This document shows positions 35,501 through 50,500 of a stretch of DNA of 64,000 nucleotides, in pieces. The position numbers and the translations under genes were made by a program. The DNA is taken from assembly GCA_002633005.1 (NCBI GenBank), contig NMRA01000643.1, positions 62,001 to 126,000 on the forward strand. The letters run 5' to 3'. Origin of the DNA: Phoronis australis. Taxonomy: Eukaryota; Phoronida; Phoronidae. Every line of letters starts with the position of its first letter. Position 1 is the first letter of the stretch. The notes beneath the pieces were generated by a model that saw only the letters and a program-made list of their open reading frames with translations, did not search any database and was not told the DNA's origin.

Positions 35501-38500
35501 GTCGTCTCAAAATTGTTCATTTTGCTGCGTTTATCAGTAACTATGGTTAAACGTGTTGTTTTTAGCCCCTTTGCCTGTTGTATAATAATGCTTTAGTTTG
35601 AAAATATTTTTTAAAAGGATGTTGTAACGGAAAGCTCTGCGTTCGACCTCATGGCATTCATACCACTTCTACGTGAACGGATCTATGTCACAAATTCCTT
35701 TGCCAGACGTTTTATCGTCTCCTGGGTACGTAATACTTGATCCTCACAGTACTTTCTAGCACTTTCTGAGTTTAACTCTTTAATTGTTCATTGTATTTTT
35801 GTCAATGAACGTTAAAAAATTCTTATTCTAACCTTATTTTTAACACCAATGGGGTAATTAAACTATTGTCTTTTTAGCCAGGACTTTAAACCCTTTGTTA
35901 AGCTGTGTTTACAGTCCAACTAGGACAGTTGTTTGACTGAGAGCAGGGTTCACAAAGAACTAATATATTTCACTGACCTTGCATGTGAGAGTACTCCCTG
36001 GTACTAAACTTCAGTTAATTTCAAAAGACCTATTGTGTTTGAATGACATAGACAGGATTAGTTAACCCCTCCAAGCCCAGAATGAAAGCTGTGCATATAC
36101 AAGGCATTTATGGAGAAGGTCACAAAAGCTCTGGTCTTATAGCAGAAAGTTATATTTTGGCATATTTTGACATCACAGGCTGCCATTTTGGGACATTGCC
36201 TGTGACATTATGCAACCATGCTGGATATTAGCCTTTCGCTAAAACATGTTTTACATTATTGTATTTTTATCCTCTTTAAATAAAGTTTATTATTATTATT
36301 ATAACCATCAGAGTTATCCAGTAGATAAGATATAGTTTCATGCAACCGGACTCTAGAATAGCTTTATTCATCACCTGATGATGAAACTTATGTTTGTAGT
36401 TTTAATATGCATAAAACAAGTTATGGATATTTTGGCACACTAGGGACTTCTGAACATAGTGGACATTCTATCTGATTTCTTTGAATCACAGATATCGTTC
36501 CACATATTTTGATATAGGCATGGATTAATTGAATACGTAATACATATTATGTCGCTATTATAAATAGTGCTTTGTGTACGTATTATCATGTTCGGTACAA
36601 ACCACTTCCTAGTATTAACTTGTGACCCATATCAGTCGCTAGTTATCATTATATAAACTGGATTAAACACGCCACTTCATCCTACAATGTTCATGATAAA
36701 AAGTTCAGAAGTCCTTTTAAAAATTAAAAATACTTTATCTATTATCAGATTTTACAGACATTTAATATATGTCATTCATATGTTGTACCTTTAATAAGAG
36801 AAACATTATGCAGTGTGATACTTAATTGATTACATATCTATTTTTGGCACCTATGATGTGTTATGTGGTTGTGATACAAACACCCCCCTGAATTATTGTA
36901 ACAACGTGTCTAATACGAGAGTGAGTCTAGGTTTGAAATGTGTAAGTTGTTTCTGTTAGGTCACCATGTTGGATGCTACTCCTGACATTGATATGCTGGT
37001 CTTCTTACCAGAGATATTGGATGGGATGTTCAAGATTCTAGGAGACATACAACCGGAAATAAGTAAACAGTAAGTGGAACATTTTGAAGGTTCAATAATT
37101 CGCGCCTTTTGTAAAAAATTTTGATTTAGGTCACTTGTCACAGACCCGCCTTGTTTCTGACTCTTCAGTGCTTAATGTCAAAATGGGGTTGACTTCAGCT
37201 GCGAACGCAGTATGGCTGTAACGGGAATTCCAACCGTTTCACTGCAATCAATTCCAGTTCAAACAATGGACAAGGATGTGAGGATATTTCTTTGAAAGAT
37301 TATTCCGTGAAGAAATTGTTTTGACACCAGAAAGTGGTTCATAGAGGCTAATGGTTTTTGCACGCTGGTTACTTATAAGAAATTGAACCAGGACCCGCAG
37401 TTTAATCTTTGTACTCGTAATCGAATTCTAAAGGATTTTTGACATTTTCCATCTTAATTTTGTGTAAACGCATAATGACTGTCTATTAGTTTTTGCTGGA
37501 GTATGTTATTGTTCACGTGGATGACTGTTTTATCCTAGTTTGTACTAGATGACCCTAAGCAGCGTTAATGTTGTAAATTTTGAGTCTGAACTCAAAAACT
37601 TGAGTTTGTGGTTCGAATCTAGAGGTTATCAAGTGTAAACTTGATCACTGAATAATAGTCAGTAATCTTGGGTTTGTATTAAAATAGAAAGTTGAAGATA
37701 ATTTTGAGTTTGATTTGGAGTACAAAGATCTGATCCCTGGCCAGGTTGTGTGCTAGGAACAGTCGGTCAGTCTGTCAATAAACGATGAGTTGTTACTGTC
37801 TTGTGTGACGTCACATGAACAACACACTGTTGTAAGTGAAACATTCGTTTTCTTTGCTGTGCTTTTAATCGTCACCTTTGATCGATTTTCATGTGATAAA
37901 TTGGAATGATTGAAACAGGTCGTGTAATTTCCTAGCATCATTAATCACTGTATCGGTAACTGTACACTACTCCTGAATACTAGTGTTCTTTTTGTGTCAT
38001 CATAACTATAGGCGGCGCTGTCGGCAAAACATGGATGTTCTTATTATAAATCATTTGTCTCTTCAAAGTGCCTCCTGAACACCACTTACCATGTTTTGAC
38101 ATGTTGCAACTTTTTCACTTGCTTTGATAGCAGTGCAGAACACATCATGAATTCAGTTTCCCGTAAGTGTATTAGTGCCATAGGTGTGAACGTGGTGTAT
38201 TAAGGTTTCTGTGTCCAATAATTCCAATGCAATCATCTACCTCTCCTTCGTTAGTCACGAAGTTCCAATGTTTACAACTCTGCAATGGCAAATTTGCATC
38301 GATTGCAAATGTCACAACTCATGGTTGTTTGAGGTTTTTTTCTTCAAACCTCTGATGCACACCTTTAACTCAGTCAATTGACTTTTTTAACGTTGCTGAA
38401 TAGCCTGCCGTGTGTACTAAACTCTTTAAAATTTTCTCTTTGCAGGTGTGAAGTTGCATTTGGTGAATTCTTGAAGGGGATATCCAACGCGCCTTCAGGC

Positions 38501-41500
38501 AGGGTCAGCTTCAAAGCCATGGTCAACATTGTGCTCTCCCACTGTGTCCTTCAAGGTAATATGATGGTGGGGCCTGTCCCTCTAACTATGACCAAAACAA
38601 TTGTGACAATTCCTCAGAATGTTGACTGTGCTTGGGGCCTCTCTGTGATAACCTAGGTTTTCCATCTGTGGGAAACTGATACTGTTTTGCTTGCCCGGCT
38701 TAAAAACTGCTTCTGAGATTCAGTTTAACAAATGAATGTCTCAGAATTGCGGTTGTGACTTGGAATGTTAATTTGAAAATGTGTTAGTTGCTTACACAAT
38801 TCAAGTAGGAGTCACTGAAATAGCATAAGCGCCCATGTATAAGCACCCATGTATAAGCACCCGTGTATAAGCACCCATGTATAAGTGCCCATGTATAAGC
38901 ACCCATGTATAAGTGCCCAATGTATAAGTGCCCATGTATAAGCACCCATGTATAAGCACCCATGTATAAGCACCCATGTATAAGCATCCATGTATAAGTG
39001 CCCATGTATAAGTGCCCATGTATAAGCACCCATGTATAAGCGCCCATGTATAAGTGCCCATGTATAAGTGCCCATGTATAAGCACCCATGTATAAGCACC
39101 CATGTATAAGCGCCCATGTATAAGCGCCCATGTATAAGCCCACTCTACCCCTTAACTCTTCATTTAATCCTGCGTTTTAGCTCCTCCTCTTACATCTTGG
39201 ACCATGTCCAATCTAGCTCTTCCCAGCTCTCGAGACAAGCTAGGCCCAAACTGCCCTAGGAAACAAAAAGTCCCGATAGCATACTACATGAATCGCAAGT
39301 GCATATCACACTGAATTTGATTCACGTTCTAGGTCCCTTACGCACATTCTTCAAAGAACCTTACGGTCATGTGCACATGCATTTTATATAACCCCACCCC
39401 TGTACGAGCCCACCTCTGTTTTTCGCACAATTGCAATCCCATGGGCTGATGTGCGGTCAGATGTGATATTGCCCTCAGTCAGATCTGTCCAAGCTATAGA
39501 TTTTTTAAAAGCATTTATGACCCAGAAAATAAATGTGGAAAGGTTAGTCTGAGGTTGGAAACAAAGCAGTAAAACAATAAGTTTTCAATGTATAAGTTGC
39601 GATAAATGTAAATTAACTAACATACACACATTCACGCTGTGCTTGTGTGGTGAAGGAGCTAATGATTAAGACTGAGGCTTATATACAATGGAATATGAAA
39701 TTAAATGTACTCCAACATATATAAAAATAAAGCTGTTGATGGTTTTACAAATTAATTTAACCAGTCTCGTTAGCGTTGCTTGTTGCTGTCATTAAACTCG
39801 TGTCTTGTTATGAATTAAATTACCACATGGGCATTTGTCTGAGGTTATGTATTCTGTATTATAATTGTAGATAGCAACAAAGACCTTATTCAGTACACAG
39901 CCATGTTATGGCTAAAGGAGTTTGTACAACTGGCTGGTCAAGATATGCTAAAGTTTGCTTCTGGTATAATTAGTGCAGTACTTCCTTGTCTTGCTATGGG
40001 TGAACGTCAAAAAAGGTGGGTTTGCTGAACTAACTGTGTGTGCTCTTGAGGTGCGTGCATGTAGGTGCAGCTGTTATAAAGCTACTACTTTGTCATGAAA
40101 GTGTACATCAAGACTTGCAGCTCTGGATATCATTATTTGCATAGAAATTTTGCCAAGTATGTTGAATTGTCGCTATATGCACGTTTTTCGTTTGCGCGAT
40201 ACATGCCACATTTTTTGTCCAAAGGATTTTTACGAGATAAGAAGGAAATGAAGTGAAGATAAATATTTGTCCCATTCATTCCTGTGACATCGTGGTGCCA
40301 ACTGCACAATCATGCTGTTTCTCCACATGTAGGGCTATAGAGCGGATCTTGTGTGATGTTATGCAAAGTGGAGATTATGTCACACTGTTCTGCTAAGTTT
40401 GGAAACCCACAAGTTTTCTATTGACTCATAATTTGCACACAACATTCGACTTTTCTGAGGCCTAGTGTTTGCTGTTTGAATAGTCCTTTTGCGAGTTTAT
40501 AACAATAACGTGAGATTATGTGAGAGTTAACTGTGATGTCACATGAAGTGGGGCAAAAACTTGTCCTTTGTTGGCCATTTGACCGATAAGGTAGCATAGT
40601 GTATTCTGTTGTTTACTTCGAGTTTTTAATCTTTTAGAGTGAAAAATGCCAAACATGCATTGCTATTATGGCAAATGAAATTCAGATTCGCACTACAATA
40701 CGTTCAATCGCATTCTGTACTAACTTTGTCCCGTGTATTTTAAACGGGCGGTAGGCTAAATCTGCTCTCTGATTAAGTTTTCACCTCGTCAAAAATACAT
40801 TCTACAACTAAAATTATCACCTAAAAAGGTGCTTACTTTCTTCAGCGATCCTTTCTGTTTCTAAGCATATCTTCGATAAAGCATAGCTACTGGAATTCAG
40901 GTGACTTTGGCAAAGAATTCCAACTCCACTTTTTGGTTACTGTTAACTTTGACCGCGCGCGATAACCACAAAGTATTTCAACTGAGTCAGGTGAGTATGA
41001 GGCAAAGGCTAACGCAAGACTGAGTGAAGCACATGACCTGGCGCATGACTTTTGCAAAAGAGCATGGGAAAACATCAAGTGAAATTTGTAAGATTTGTGT
41101 CACATGGACTTTTTGTTCATCAACATGCGTGATTTCACGTAACTTCCTCAAAATGGCGCCCGGTGAGAGAAACTCGAGTGAACAGCGAAGTTTACATTGG
41201 ATATATTCAAGTTATTTGTAGACTAAATTGTATCCAGAGTCAGGGTATGTGCTAATTATAACTCCATGTTCACTATGCATGTTTCATTTGATTTTGTTTG
41301 CTGTATTTTGAAATGAGTAACTTTTTTTGGGGATATACTATCGCCCCTGTATGCCTGCGGCATTCAGGCCTAGACCCGGTCCGTTCACAGCTTCGCACAA
41401 CATAACAAGTTCACATTTTCTTCATCCATTTACAATTATTCCACGATCCATCTATCATCTCTTAAGTTGTGTTAACATTTTAAACACAAAACTCACCATA

Positions 41501-44500
41501 AGAACTCCAATAAGATTTAGCGTGTGTAGCAAAGACTTGGGGCAAAACAAGAACAATATGGCGGGTTTTGCCCTCCTTCCAGTGGTGTCACATAGACTAA
41601 CTGGAAACTCGCAAGTGAGCTATTGGATGCATCGTTGTGTTGTGGCAGCCATTTTTGATGTTTTGCTTTCCAGAGTTAAACTCATCAGTCGTTTGAGGAC
41701 ATTTTCTGAAATTAGATAATTGTGTGATATATCCTGTTCATTTCTTGCCGTGACTTAAACTTCTTGAGAATCAAAGATATTCTAGTTCTTCAAATTTTAT
41801 TGATCACAGTTTTTGTGTATTAATTCTTGATTCGTCTCCAGTTGATTTATCACCTGTTGTGTAGGCCTGTGTTTTTAATCATTTTTGTAATCAATCCTCA
41901 TCATCATCATCATCATCATCCTCGTCGTCATCATAGTGTAATTTTCATTGGCTTTTCGTCCAGTTTCATCAAGCATCACTCTGTGTAGCTCTATTTTGTC
42001 TGATTTGTGTCCTTGAGTATCAAGGAAATGTCGGTCAAGTGTTCATGTTTATCAATTGAGTCTGTGATTTGAGTAACTAAACTATAATTTAGAAATAATG
42101 TTGTTACTTATGTGCCACCTGGTTGTATTTGAGGACCTAGCTATGTTGGTGTGACCGCTTGGAATTTAGGAGCCAGACTAAAAGAATATTTTCACTTGTG
42201 ATCTGGCAACCTCATAGCTATGGGAGAGCACCATATGGATACTTCACACAATATTTGTAAACCCAATGTTAAAATATTGTCTTGAAGTGTATACGGAAAC
42301 AACAGTATTGAGAACAGAAGTGTTATATTATCATGTAAAAAGTGTATACATTCATGTAGCAATGCTGATTATGTACATTAAAATGATTGATTGATTGATG
42401 ATCGTGATAAGGTATTTTACCTTTAGTGTACCTGAGTGTGCTCCTCTCAACATTCTCCCATCGTCACATCATCATCCTATCCATTTGGTACTACACTCTC
42501 GGGCCTCGGACACGAAAGTAACGCATCAACATCAAAATAACTTACACCATAAATAATTTTAGAGATGTTGATGCCAGAAGGTATTCACAAAATTGGTATT
42601 TGTATGTGGGTCGGTGGCCTTTGTGTTATTGAATAAATACTCCTATTCATATTGTCTTGAGTTGGTATTCTAATCGTGGTATTGTCTCAGGTTTTACATC
42701 GTTTGTTAAAATTGTTTTTGGTGTTGTTTGTTTGTCTGGATTTTAACGCCTCAGCCGCACAACCCCTACCTGTTTTGAGAGAACCCCCGGGTTGTTGTAG
42801 CATTGTAGTTGTTGTACCCAGTTTTTATGGCTGACTATTGTTAGCAGTATCTACATATGTCGTGTTTAAAAGTTGTTCACGTAGTGTTCCTTTTTTCACT
42901 TTCTCAAGCCCTAGAAAAACTGGGTCTTTATAGATGAGTTTTGCTTTATCTTGCAAGTCGTATCTAGTCTCTGCCAATCAGTAACTTGAACATTGAGCCT
43001 ATGGTCAAGAGTTTCACAGTTTGGTATCAGAGATTTTGTAAATGACGTATTCCTGTGATATGAAACTGATAACACAATTTTTTAGAGCTTGGTTTTAAGG
43101 AAGCATTAGAGTGATTTTCATGGGGTTTCTAGGTTGTGCTAAGTTATACTTTTCTGGATGCAGAAGAGAAAGCAATATGGAGGCTCTTTTAGAGGCCAAC
43201 GTTCAGGGTCCCTACAAGTTTTGATACCAGTTCACTCTTTATTGTGTTTATGAAATAACGCAAATCGGTTTTTCATTATGATGGATCATAACCTTTTGTT
43301 GAATTTTCAAATCTGGAGAAGCTTCTGGCCAATCTTGGCACATCTCCAAGACTTATCTCATTATATTATGGCTATAAAACTGATTTTTGTCATGTACTAT
43401 ATATTTCTCTTATCTATAAACAAAGTCCCATACGTACTGTATCTGTGTGGTTGTGTCTACGTTTGTCATGTGTCATCATTCTAGTATACGAGAAGTGGCG
43501 AAAGATGTGAACAGAATGATGATGAAACTAGTTAGTAATGAAGAGAAGTCAGAGACACTGACAGAGTCGACTGATGTGAACCATGCTGAGTCTAAAGGGG
43601 ACTCAAGTGAGGAGTCGAATACCAAAGAGGAGGACAATCAGAGTGCAATGTAAGTTCATCTCAGTACATTAATTTCACCTACCATGAATAGACTTTTTAC
43701 TATTCAGACCTATTGGGATACCCAGATGTTTTTTTAGCTCTGCAGTGTCAGGAAAGAAATGAAGCAGAATGCGACATCACATTCCTTGGTCCGCCACGCA
43801 TTGCATTTCATGCCAAGATTTGTACGATGACACTCGACTTACCTCAAAATCCAACCGCTGCCTGGTGGTCAGGTAATTGACCCAATTATATTGCACACCC
43901 ATCAGAATTAAGGCGAAGGATAATATGGCATTAATCAAAAGTTTTGTGGTTGTAAAATCACAATTTTCTTGCCTGATTTCCAAAATCCAAATACCTGGTC
44001 ATGTGTACTTTCCACAGCTTTTCAAATATGCTATCAAAAACATTCAAAATGAAAATTTACTGACGCTGCCAATGTGTATATACTGGGTCTGATTATATAG
44101 AGAACGGTAACACCAGCAGCCTGAGGCAATGTAATTAACTACAACGGCGTGGTGTCTTTGATCAGTGCCGGCAAATTTCTGAGTTGTGCAAACCGGTCGA
44201 GTTGGTCAATCTTGACCGGTGAGGGTGTCATGGTAGGATTCTGTTCATGTTATTTCATCAAAAAAGGAACAAAATGTAATAAAAAGCAATAACAAGTGAA
44301 AAAGATTCAACTTCGAGTGCATTCGCTGACTGAGGAAATGATGCCTTATGGTAGAAGTGAAGAGAAATGATGAGAACAGCTCATAAAGAAGTGAAGTTAA
44401 GCTCGCGTTCTCATGGTTTTGTACTTAAAATTATGTTTATAACAACTTGTTCAGTTTAAGACAAATTAATGTGAACTCATACGTGATTATGTTAGGTTTC

Positions 44501-47500
44501 TATGATTTCAGTGCAGAACTGCTGGACTTGTCGCCTGTTGTTAAAGTCTTGTGCAAACATCTTAGCAGTAAACAGATGGAAACCAGAATAGCTTCTTTAG
44601 AGTGGATATATCACCTGCACATCAAGACCCCCAGCAGAGTAAGAAACTGATGAGTCGGGCCATGATGTAAAAGGTTCTATGGTTGAACATGTCGCGTTAC
44701 TCGTAAAAGCATGATGGTAGTTTTAATGCCTGGTCTTTTCACCTTAAAGTAATCCCTGTAATGTCTTTAATGAGTTCTGTTTTTGCAATTAAGCTGTAGT
44801 GAACTTAAACGGGGAATTGTAATAAATTTTAAACAAATTTATCGGTGATTGCAGTTTGATTACTTGCCACTGAATTTTTGTTCATTAGCCAATTGGCCCT
44901 AATATCAGATGGAGCTAGTATTAATTGTTTGTTAATAGCATTCAAAACTCTTTTTTACAGATATTCCTGCATGTGGAAGAGTTATTTCCCCTGCTGTTAA
45001 TGACATTATCAGACCCTGCTGATGAGGTAAGAAAAAAAGTTATGTGCCGTGCAATTTAAAGAACGTTGTAAAAACTTTATGATCTTCACCATCTATGGAG
45101 AATAGCAAGACTCCCACTGATTATGGAAAAACCTAGAATGTTACAATTTAGTGGAAAACTGACTATAGATAAAACTTTAAGATGAAAATGCATGGAAAAC
45201 TGAAGACATTTTCGTGAGATAAGTAAAAAAATTTCATTCTGCAAGCCGTATTATACTTATCAATATTACTGAAAAGTACTGATGGGAATTTAAAAAGTGA
45301 TTTCTGGAAAATTCATGGAACGTTTGTGCATTGTGAATTATGCCATATGATGGAGAACTGTGTCAAAGTGTTTTGTGGTGTAGTTATGATAGCATCTCAC
45401 CAATTATGGACAAAAATAATTGCAAAAATTGTTTTTTTTTTCATTTCTCAAAGGCTTTTAATATTAATATTAATATTTATTGTTTCTTAATACTTTGCTT
45501 GATGGTGAAGCAGTAAGGCTGGTTAAGCCTTCATTTTGTGATACTTTTAATTAGAATTGAAATTTCATTTGTCCGCTGCGTTATTGGTGAGATTTAGTCT
45601 GATTTATTAGACACAGATAGTTGTTCCCTGTAATCTTTACTTGTCTTTGACATCAGGTGGTCCTGCTGGATCTAGAGGTACTGGCCGAGATCTCCTCCAG
45701 TACTGTCACCCACAGGGCAGCCATCACAACCAATGAACAAGCCGCCCTGCCCAGCCCCATACAGAAGGCTGTGTTCTTCCAGGATGGTATGAACAACTAC
45801 TTCACAAAGTTCATGATCAGTCTGCTGGGAATGTTCAGGACAGACAGTCAGCTGCTGGACAATAGAGGGGCCTTTATAATAAGGTAGAGTTCAAAGTTCA
45901 CCAAGAAGCGTATCGACAAAGGCTAGCTAGCACTTTGATAGACATGGGAAGTTTTTATTAAGGTTTTTGTATCTAGAGGGTTTCCCAATGCATTGTAATG
46001 TGTCGCTGGTGTCCTCTTTGTATTTTAATTCATATGTACCCAACAAGATACCCTGACGCATGTGGAATACTGTAGGCTCAGATTTTATCTAAGGAAGTGT
46101 TTCATGTCTGTACATGTGCAAATTTCGGGGAGGCAGCAAGTCACGTGACTTTCTAAGTGGAGAATGATTGGTTATGTGATTGTAATTCACATATGCACAG
46201 ATTTGAAATACCTCCGAGGCTATGAAAGTGCCCAAGGTGTCCCAGATGACGTGGTACCGATGCGTACACTCTAGTTCTTCAGGAAGTGACAGTTTGGGTT
46301 GCATTGCAATTTAGTTTCTGTTTTAGCTTCCAACAATGCTGTAATGACTGATCATATAGAAAAGGTTGTATTTGCTAATAAAAGTTTAATTCCAGGTTTC
46401 GTACTTGTTTTTCATCCTTTGTTAAACTGTTCAATCTATAAACCTGAAACTGAATTATCACTGTGACGTATGTAACCTCATTTGTCATCCTGTGCTATTT
46501 CCTTTGATATCGCAAATATTGAGAATTTATTTTCCACACAATTGAAAACTGAAGTGATTAAAAATTTCTGATCAATTCTTTCTTAGTACAGCAGCAACAC
46601 AAACCTGAGTGTGAAAAGATTAACAATCATTGGCCGATAACATCAAGAGTATTTAGCTTTTATGCATCAGTACGCTTAAAACTCAACATCATCTGTGCAA
46701 TATAATGTCAGATCATGCTTTTACAGGTGTTGCACTTAAGCACTTGACTGTTTTGCTTTTGCTTAGAAAGAAGGTTTTCTTGGGCGCTTTAAGTAGTGTC
46801 TCCAATGCACTATTGGAATGTCCCGTTGCTGGTTGCACTGTAACTGTACTTTTTCCATTTTCTTTCAGGCAACTTTGTTTGCTCCTCCAAGCTGAGCACA
46901 TCTACCGATCTTTGGCCGAGATATTATTACATGAAGACGACCTCAAATTCGCCTCCGTCATGGTACAGACACTCAACACAATACTGCTTACATCTACTGA
47001 GTTGTTCGAACTGAGGATCCAGCTAAAGGAGTTTAGAACCACCGTGAGTGATGTTTAATTTACCCTCAGTGCTTTCTCTTAAGGCAGCTTCTTGACAGGT
47101 TTCATGAAATTAATCATTTGTGCAGACTGTATTTACTCCATCGGCTTTGTTGAGTACATCTTGTTTCACATTTGCGTAAATTGCCAGCAAAGTTTCTTTA
47201 GTGCAGTTGCTATTGAACACAACATTTATGTGGCTTCTGTCAATCATAGCTTCGTCAGAGTTCTCTCATAAGTTTGGAATAGCGCACACTCTTGTGTTGG
47301 CCTACAATGCAGTAGCTGCCTTATGTTCATTGCAGTAATGAAAAGAACATTAATTACATGAGAACATAATTTACATTATTGTTCTTAGATTTCCCATAAT
47401 GTGTCATGAAAGTTTTCAAATGTGTGTGTTTCAGGAGAGCCATTCCCTGTTTTCGTGTCTGTATCGTTCCTGGTGTCATAACCCGGTGGCCACAGTGTCG

Positions 47501-50500
47501 TTGTGTCTTCTCACACAGAGCTACAAGCATAGTTGTGATCTACTACAGCACTTGTATCCTTTGCAGCAATTGTTATTTTGAATGATCCTTTCAAATATTG
47601 TGTGAAGGGCCTTGGTCCAGCCTATACTAAATTTTACTCTTGAGAAGCATTTGCTCTTTTGACTGGTAGTAATCTTTTTGCAAGGGAAGACTCTTAGCAG
47701 ATTTTCGTCCCACTTTTGGTGACGTCATGACAACTCTGGAATTTTTAATTGTGGGAGAAACTTAGTGAGTCACTATTTCAGTTTCAGTCATTTAGTAAAA
47801 GTTTCTCTCATGTCTGTGTGTTGTCTTACGGATTGGGCTCCAGGATAACAGAAGTGGGACAATAGTCTGTCATGCTGTCTATCTCGTAAAAAAGCTGTCT
47901 AAGACAGTATGGTTGATCAGCATTGACTGGATTCAAGCAGTTGAGGTGAAAGGCAATTCAACTGATAGTCGAGTTTCTGAAGTCTAGTTAAGGCTGCTGA
48001 CACATCGAGGAAAAGACGTCACATAAAGCCTGGTCTCTCAGAGTCTCCACAATACTTTGCAAATGGTGGCATTATGATGATTACTTCGGAGAGTGTTCAT
48101 TTGGGCTGTTGCATTTGACAGCAAGTGGAGTAATTGATTGTAAACATTTCTCAATTTGGGACCAAAGTAATTGTAGACAGTCAAAATGAGTTAAAATCAC
48201 CGTTTTCTAAATTTTCAAAGGCTTAATATATTGCTGCAAATGTTCAGGTTTTTACCAAATGCTTTTTGGTGACACCTGTACAATGCATGCCATGTTGACA
48301 GCAAGGTTAAAATTTCTTATGAACTATTTTTGTTGAGAAATTTGACAAAATTAAATTTCCAATATCAACTATGTCATGTCCCTAACTGATGTTTGTTCAC
48401 AACTCCATTGTGTATGTATAACGACATTCTAGTAGCATTTTCTCCCATAAGATTAACTTTCGGTGTTCACCTATTTGCTACTCAACGCTAGTACTGTTGT
48501 CTCAGTGTCAACTTGCCAATAAATATGGTCTTATGTGGGACTCTGGCCAAACTCAGAAAATACACACATGCCTGGGAACATTTTGCCCGGAATTTTGTCA
48601 GCATTACCTGGTGCATACCAGTGGAATACTTACAAAAAGCAATGGTGGCTAATCACGTAGAACTGTTGAATCTTATCACCTCTTTGCTGTACCATTAGAT
48701 ACTTCTTATTCGCAGCTGGTGACATAGAGGAACATGTTTGACTTAGTGATAAACCCTTTCGCGTTGTATGCTGTTAGAGGTGATGTGCTTTAAAGATGCA
48801 TTTGCATGCTCCTAACTATGGTAATGTATAGCATTAACTAAACCACGATGGTATTTTAACGTAATCTACCCTAAACAAAGTGCAGTTGTATACATTGACA
48901 TTGACAATTTGTAAATTTGAAAACAAAAAAGTCTGCAGATAGGTGGCGTTTGCACCAATGACGTACCTCTCGGGCTCACATAGCCCGCATCATGCAGTGT
49001 TATTCCCCAGCATCACGTCATGATACTGGACACATTTCAGTGATTTGGGGTGGATCTTTTCACCACAAAACTTGTTCGTTAAAAATAGTTGGCAACTTCT
49101 AAGCTACTTCATATTCGCTTCATTGCTATATGTTGTATTTCTAACTAATTTGGCTGAGCAATCACAAAGACAAGTAATTAGCCTGCAAATTTCACAAGTT
49201 GGATTGTCTCCTCATCCACTAGAAGCCACAAGTATCCGGTCTCATGTTATCAGTTGCCACCGTGACACTTGAAAGCCTCCCATTGACAGGACAGTGTCTT
49301 TGTGTGTCATATCGTTGTCACTACTTCCTTGACCATTTTATCAGTGGTGATTTAGAAGTCACTGTGGACTTCTTGACAGAAATTGACAAATTGATACAAT
49401 TATTAGAATCTCCTATATTCACGTGTAAGTATTTCTTAAAATGTATTATAAGTAAAATCGATTATGTAAATATGGTAATTAATGACAAAAATACATTTTT
49501 AGCAAATGGTTTTTGTTGGTTCAGTTTTTTGCTGTTTTATTCGATTTATCATCAGTGAGTTTGAAAAATTTTTCTGTCTTGTTTGACTATGTTCAGCTCG
49601 GGGTACTTTTAAAATCTTCCAAATTTAGCTTCCACCATATTCTTCATTTAAGGGGGTTTGACACAGTTTTAATTTATAGTTGATTGTTTATTTTTAATTT
49701 GATATTTTGAAGTTTGGTCTTTGCCAACTACAAATCCGCAAAGAAATGTGGGATCACAGAAATATTTTTTCACAATCGCTTAAATAAAGGCTTCTCTGAC
49801 AAAAAAGTGGAATTAAGATATGATTTCAAGGCTTCAAAAGTATATCACTTGAAGCCAGGCTCTACAAGTTGACTTGTGATGGTGTCATTTTATGCCATAG
49901 GTATGGTCTGAAGGAATAACAAATTAAACTATTTGTTCTTTGTGAGCCCAGAAATCGTGTCTCCGCAGAAAAAGAAACAAAATGAGACTAATTGTATGGC
50001 CATAAGTGGGCAAAATTGAATGATAACTCATTGGACATTTCATGCAGACCCCTAAGAGTAAATATTTCTTGGGGGCGCGAGGCCATTTTATACAAAATGG
50101 CACAATATTCTTGTAAAAAGAGGAAAATAGATTTTGAAATTTTCGTGGACCTTGTAATGCAATTGTGAAAGTGAGCGCACTCTTGTTAATGATGCCGTTG
50201 ACTTGACCTTTTTCGCCGTTCAGTCACAACAGTAAAACCTGTGAACAAAATGAACATTCTGTTGTAAGACACATCACTCTTTGCATTCTTCCAGTTCTTC
50301 GTCTGCAACTCCTGGATTTGGAAAACAATCATTATCTGGTCAAGAGCTTGTACGGTCTTCTGATGTTAATTCCTCAAAGTGAAGCATTCCGAACTCTTAG
50401 AAATCGGCTAGAGTGTGTGCCTAATACAAAATTCTCTACTGAGAGGTAAAATAAAGGCTCATGTTACTAAATACAAATGCTTGTTTAGTATTTCTAATTT

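Larger units (their letters stand above)
40016..43484 (+). other. VAC14 intron 8
   Basis: 3.5 kb. Contains dispersed repeat family B copy 2 (40713-41368) and an ATC-rich microsatellite (41896-41934). No other gene was seen. Confidence 0.65.

Noticed and set aside
38824-39139. CRISPR-like repeat array
   Set aside because: Units are contiguous without spacers and the locus lies in a eukaryotic intron.
38784-39143. Three overlapping minus-strand open frames of about 100-119 codons with repeated [10 protein letters not shown]
   Set aside because: They are translations of the 14-bp minisatellite, which lacks stops in any minus frame; no start context, splice logic or family match.
41327-41719. 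130-codon plus-strand open frame in VAC14 intron 8
   Set aside because: Overlaps the end of a dispersed repeat and intron sequence, and has no family resemblance.
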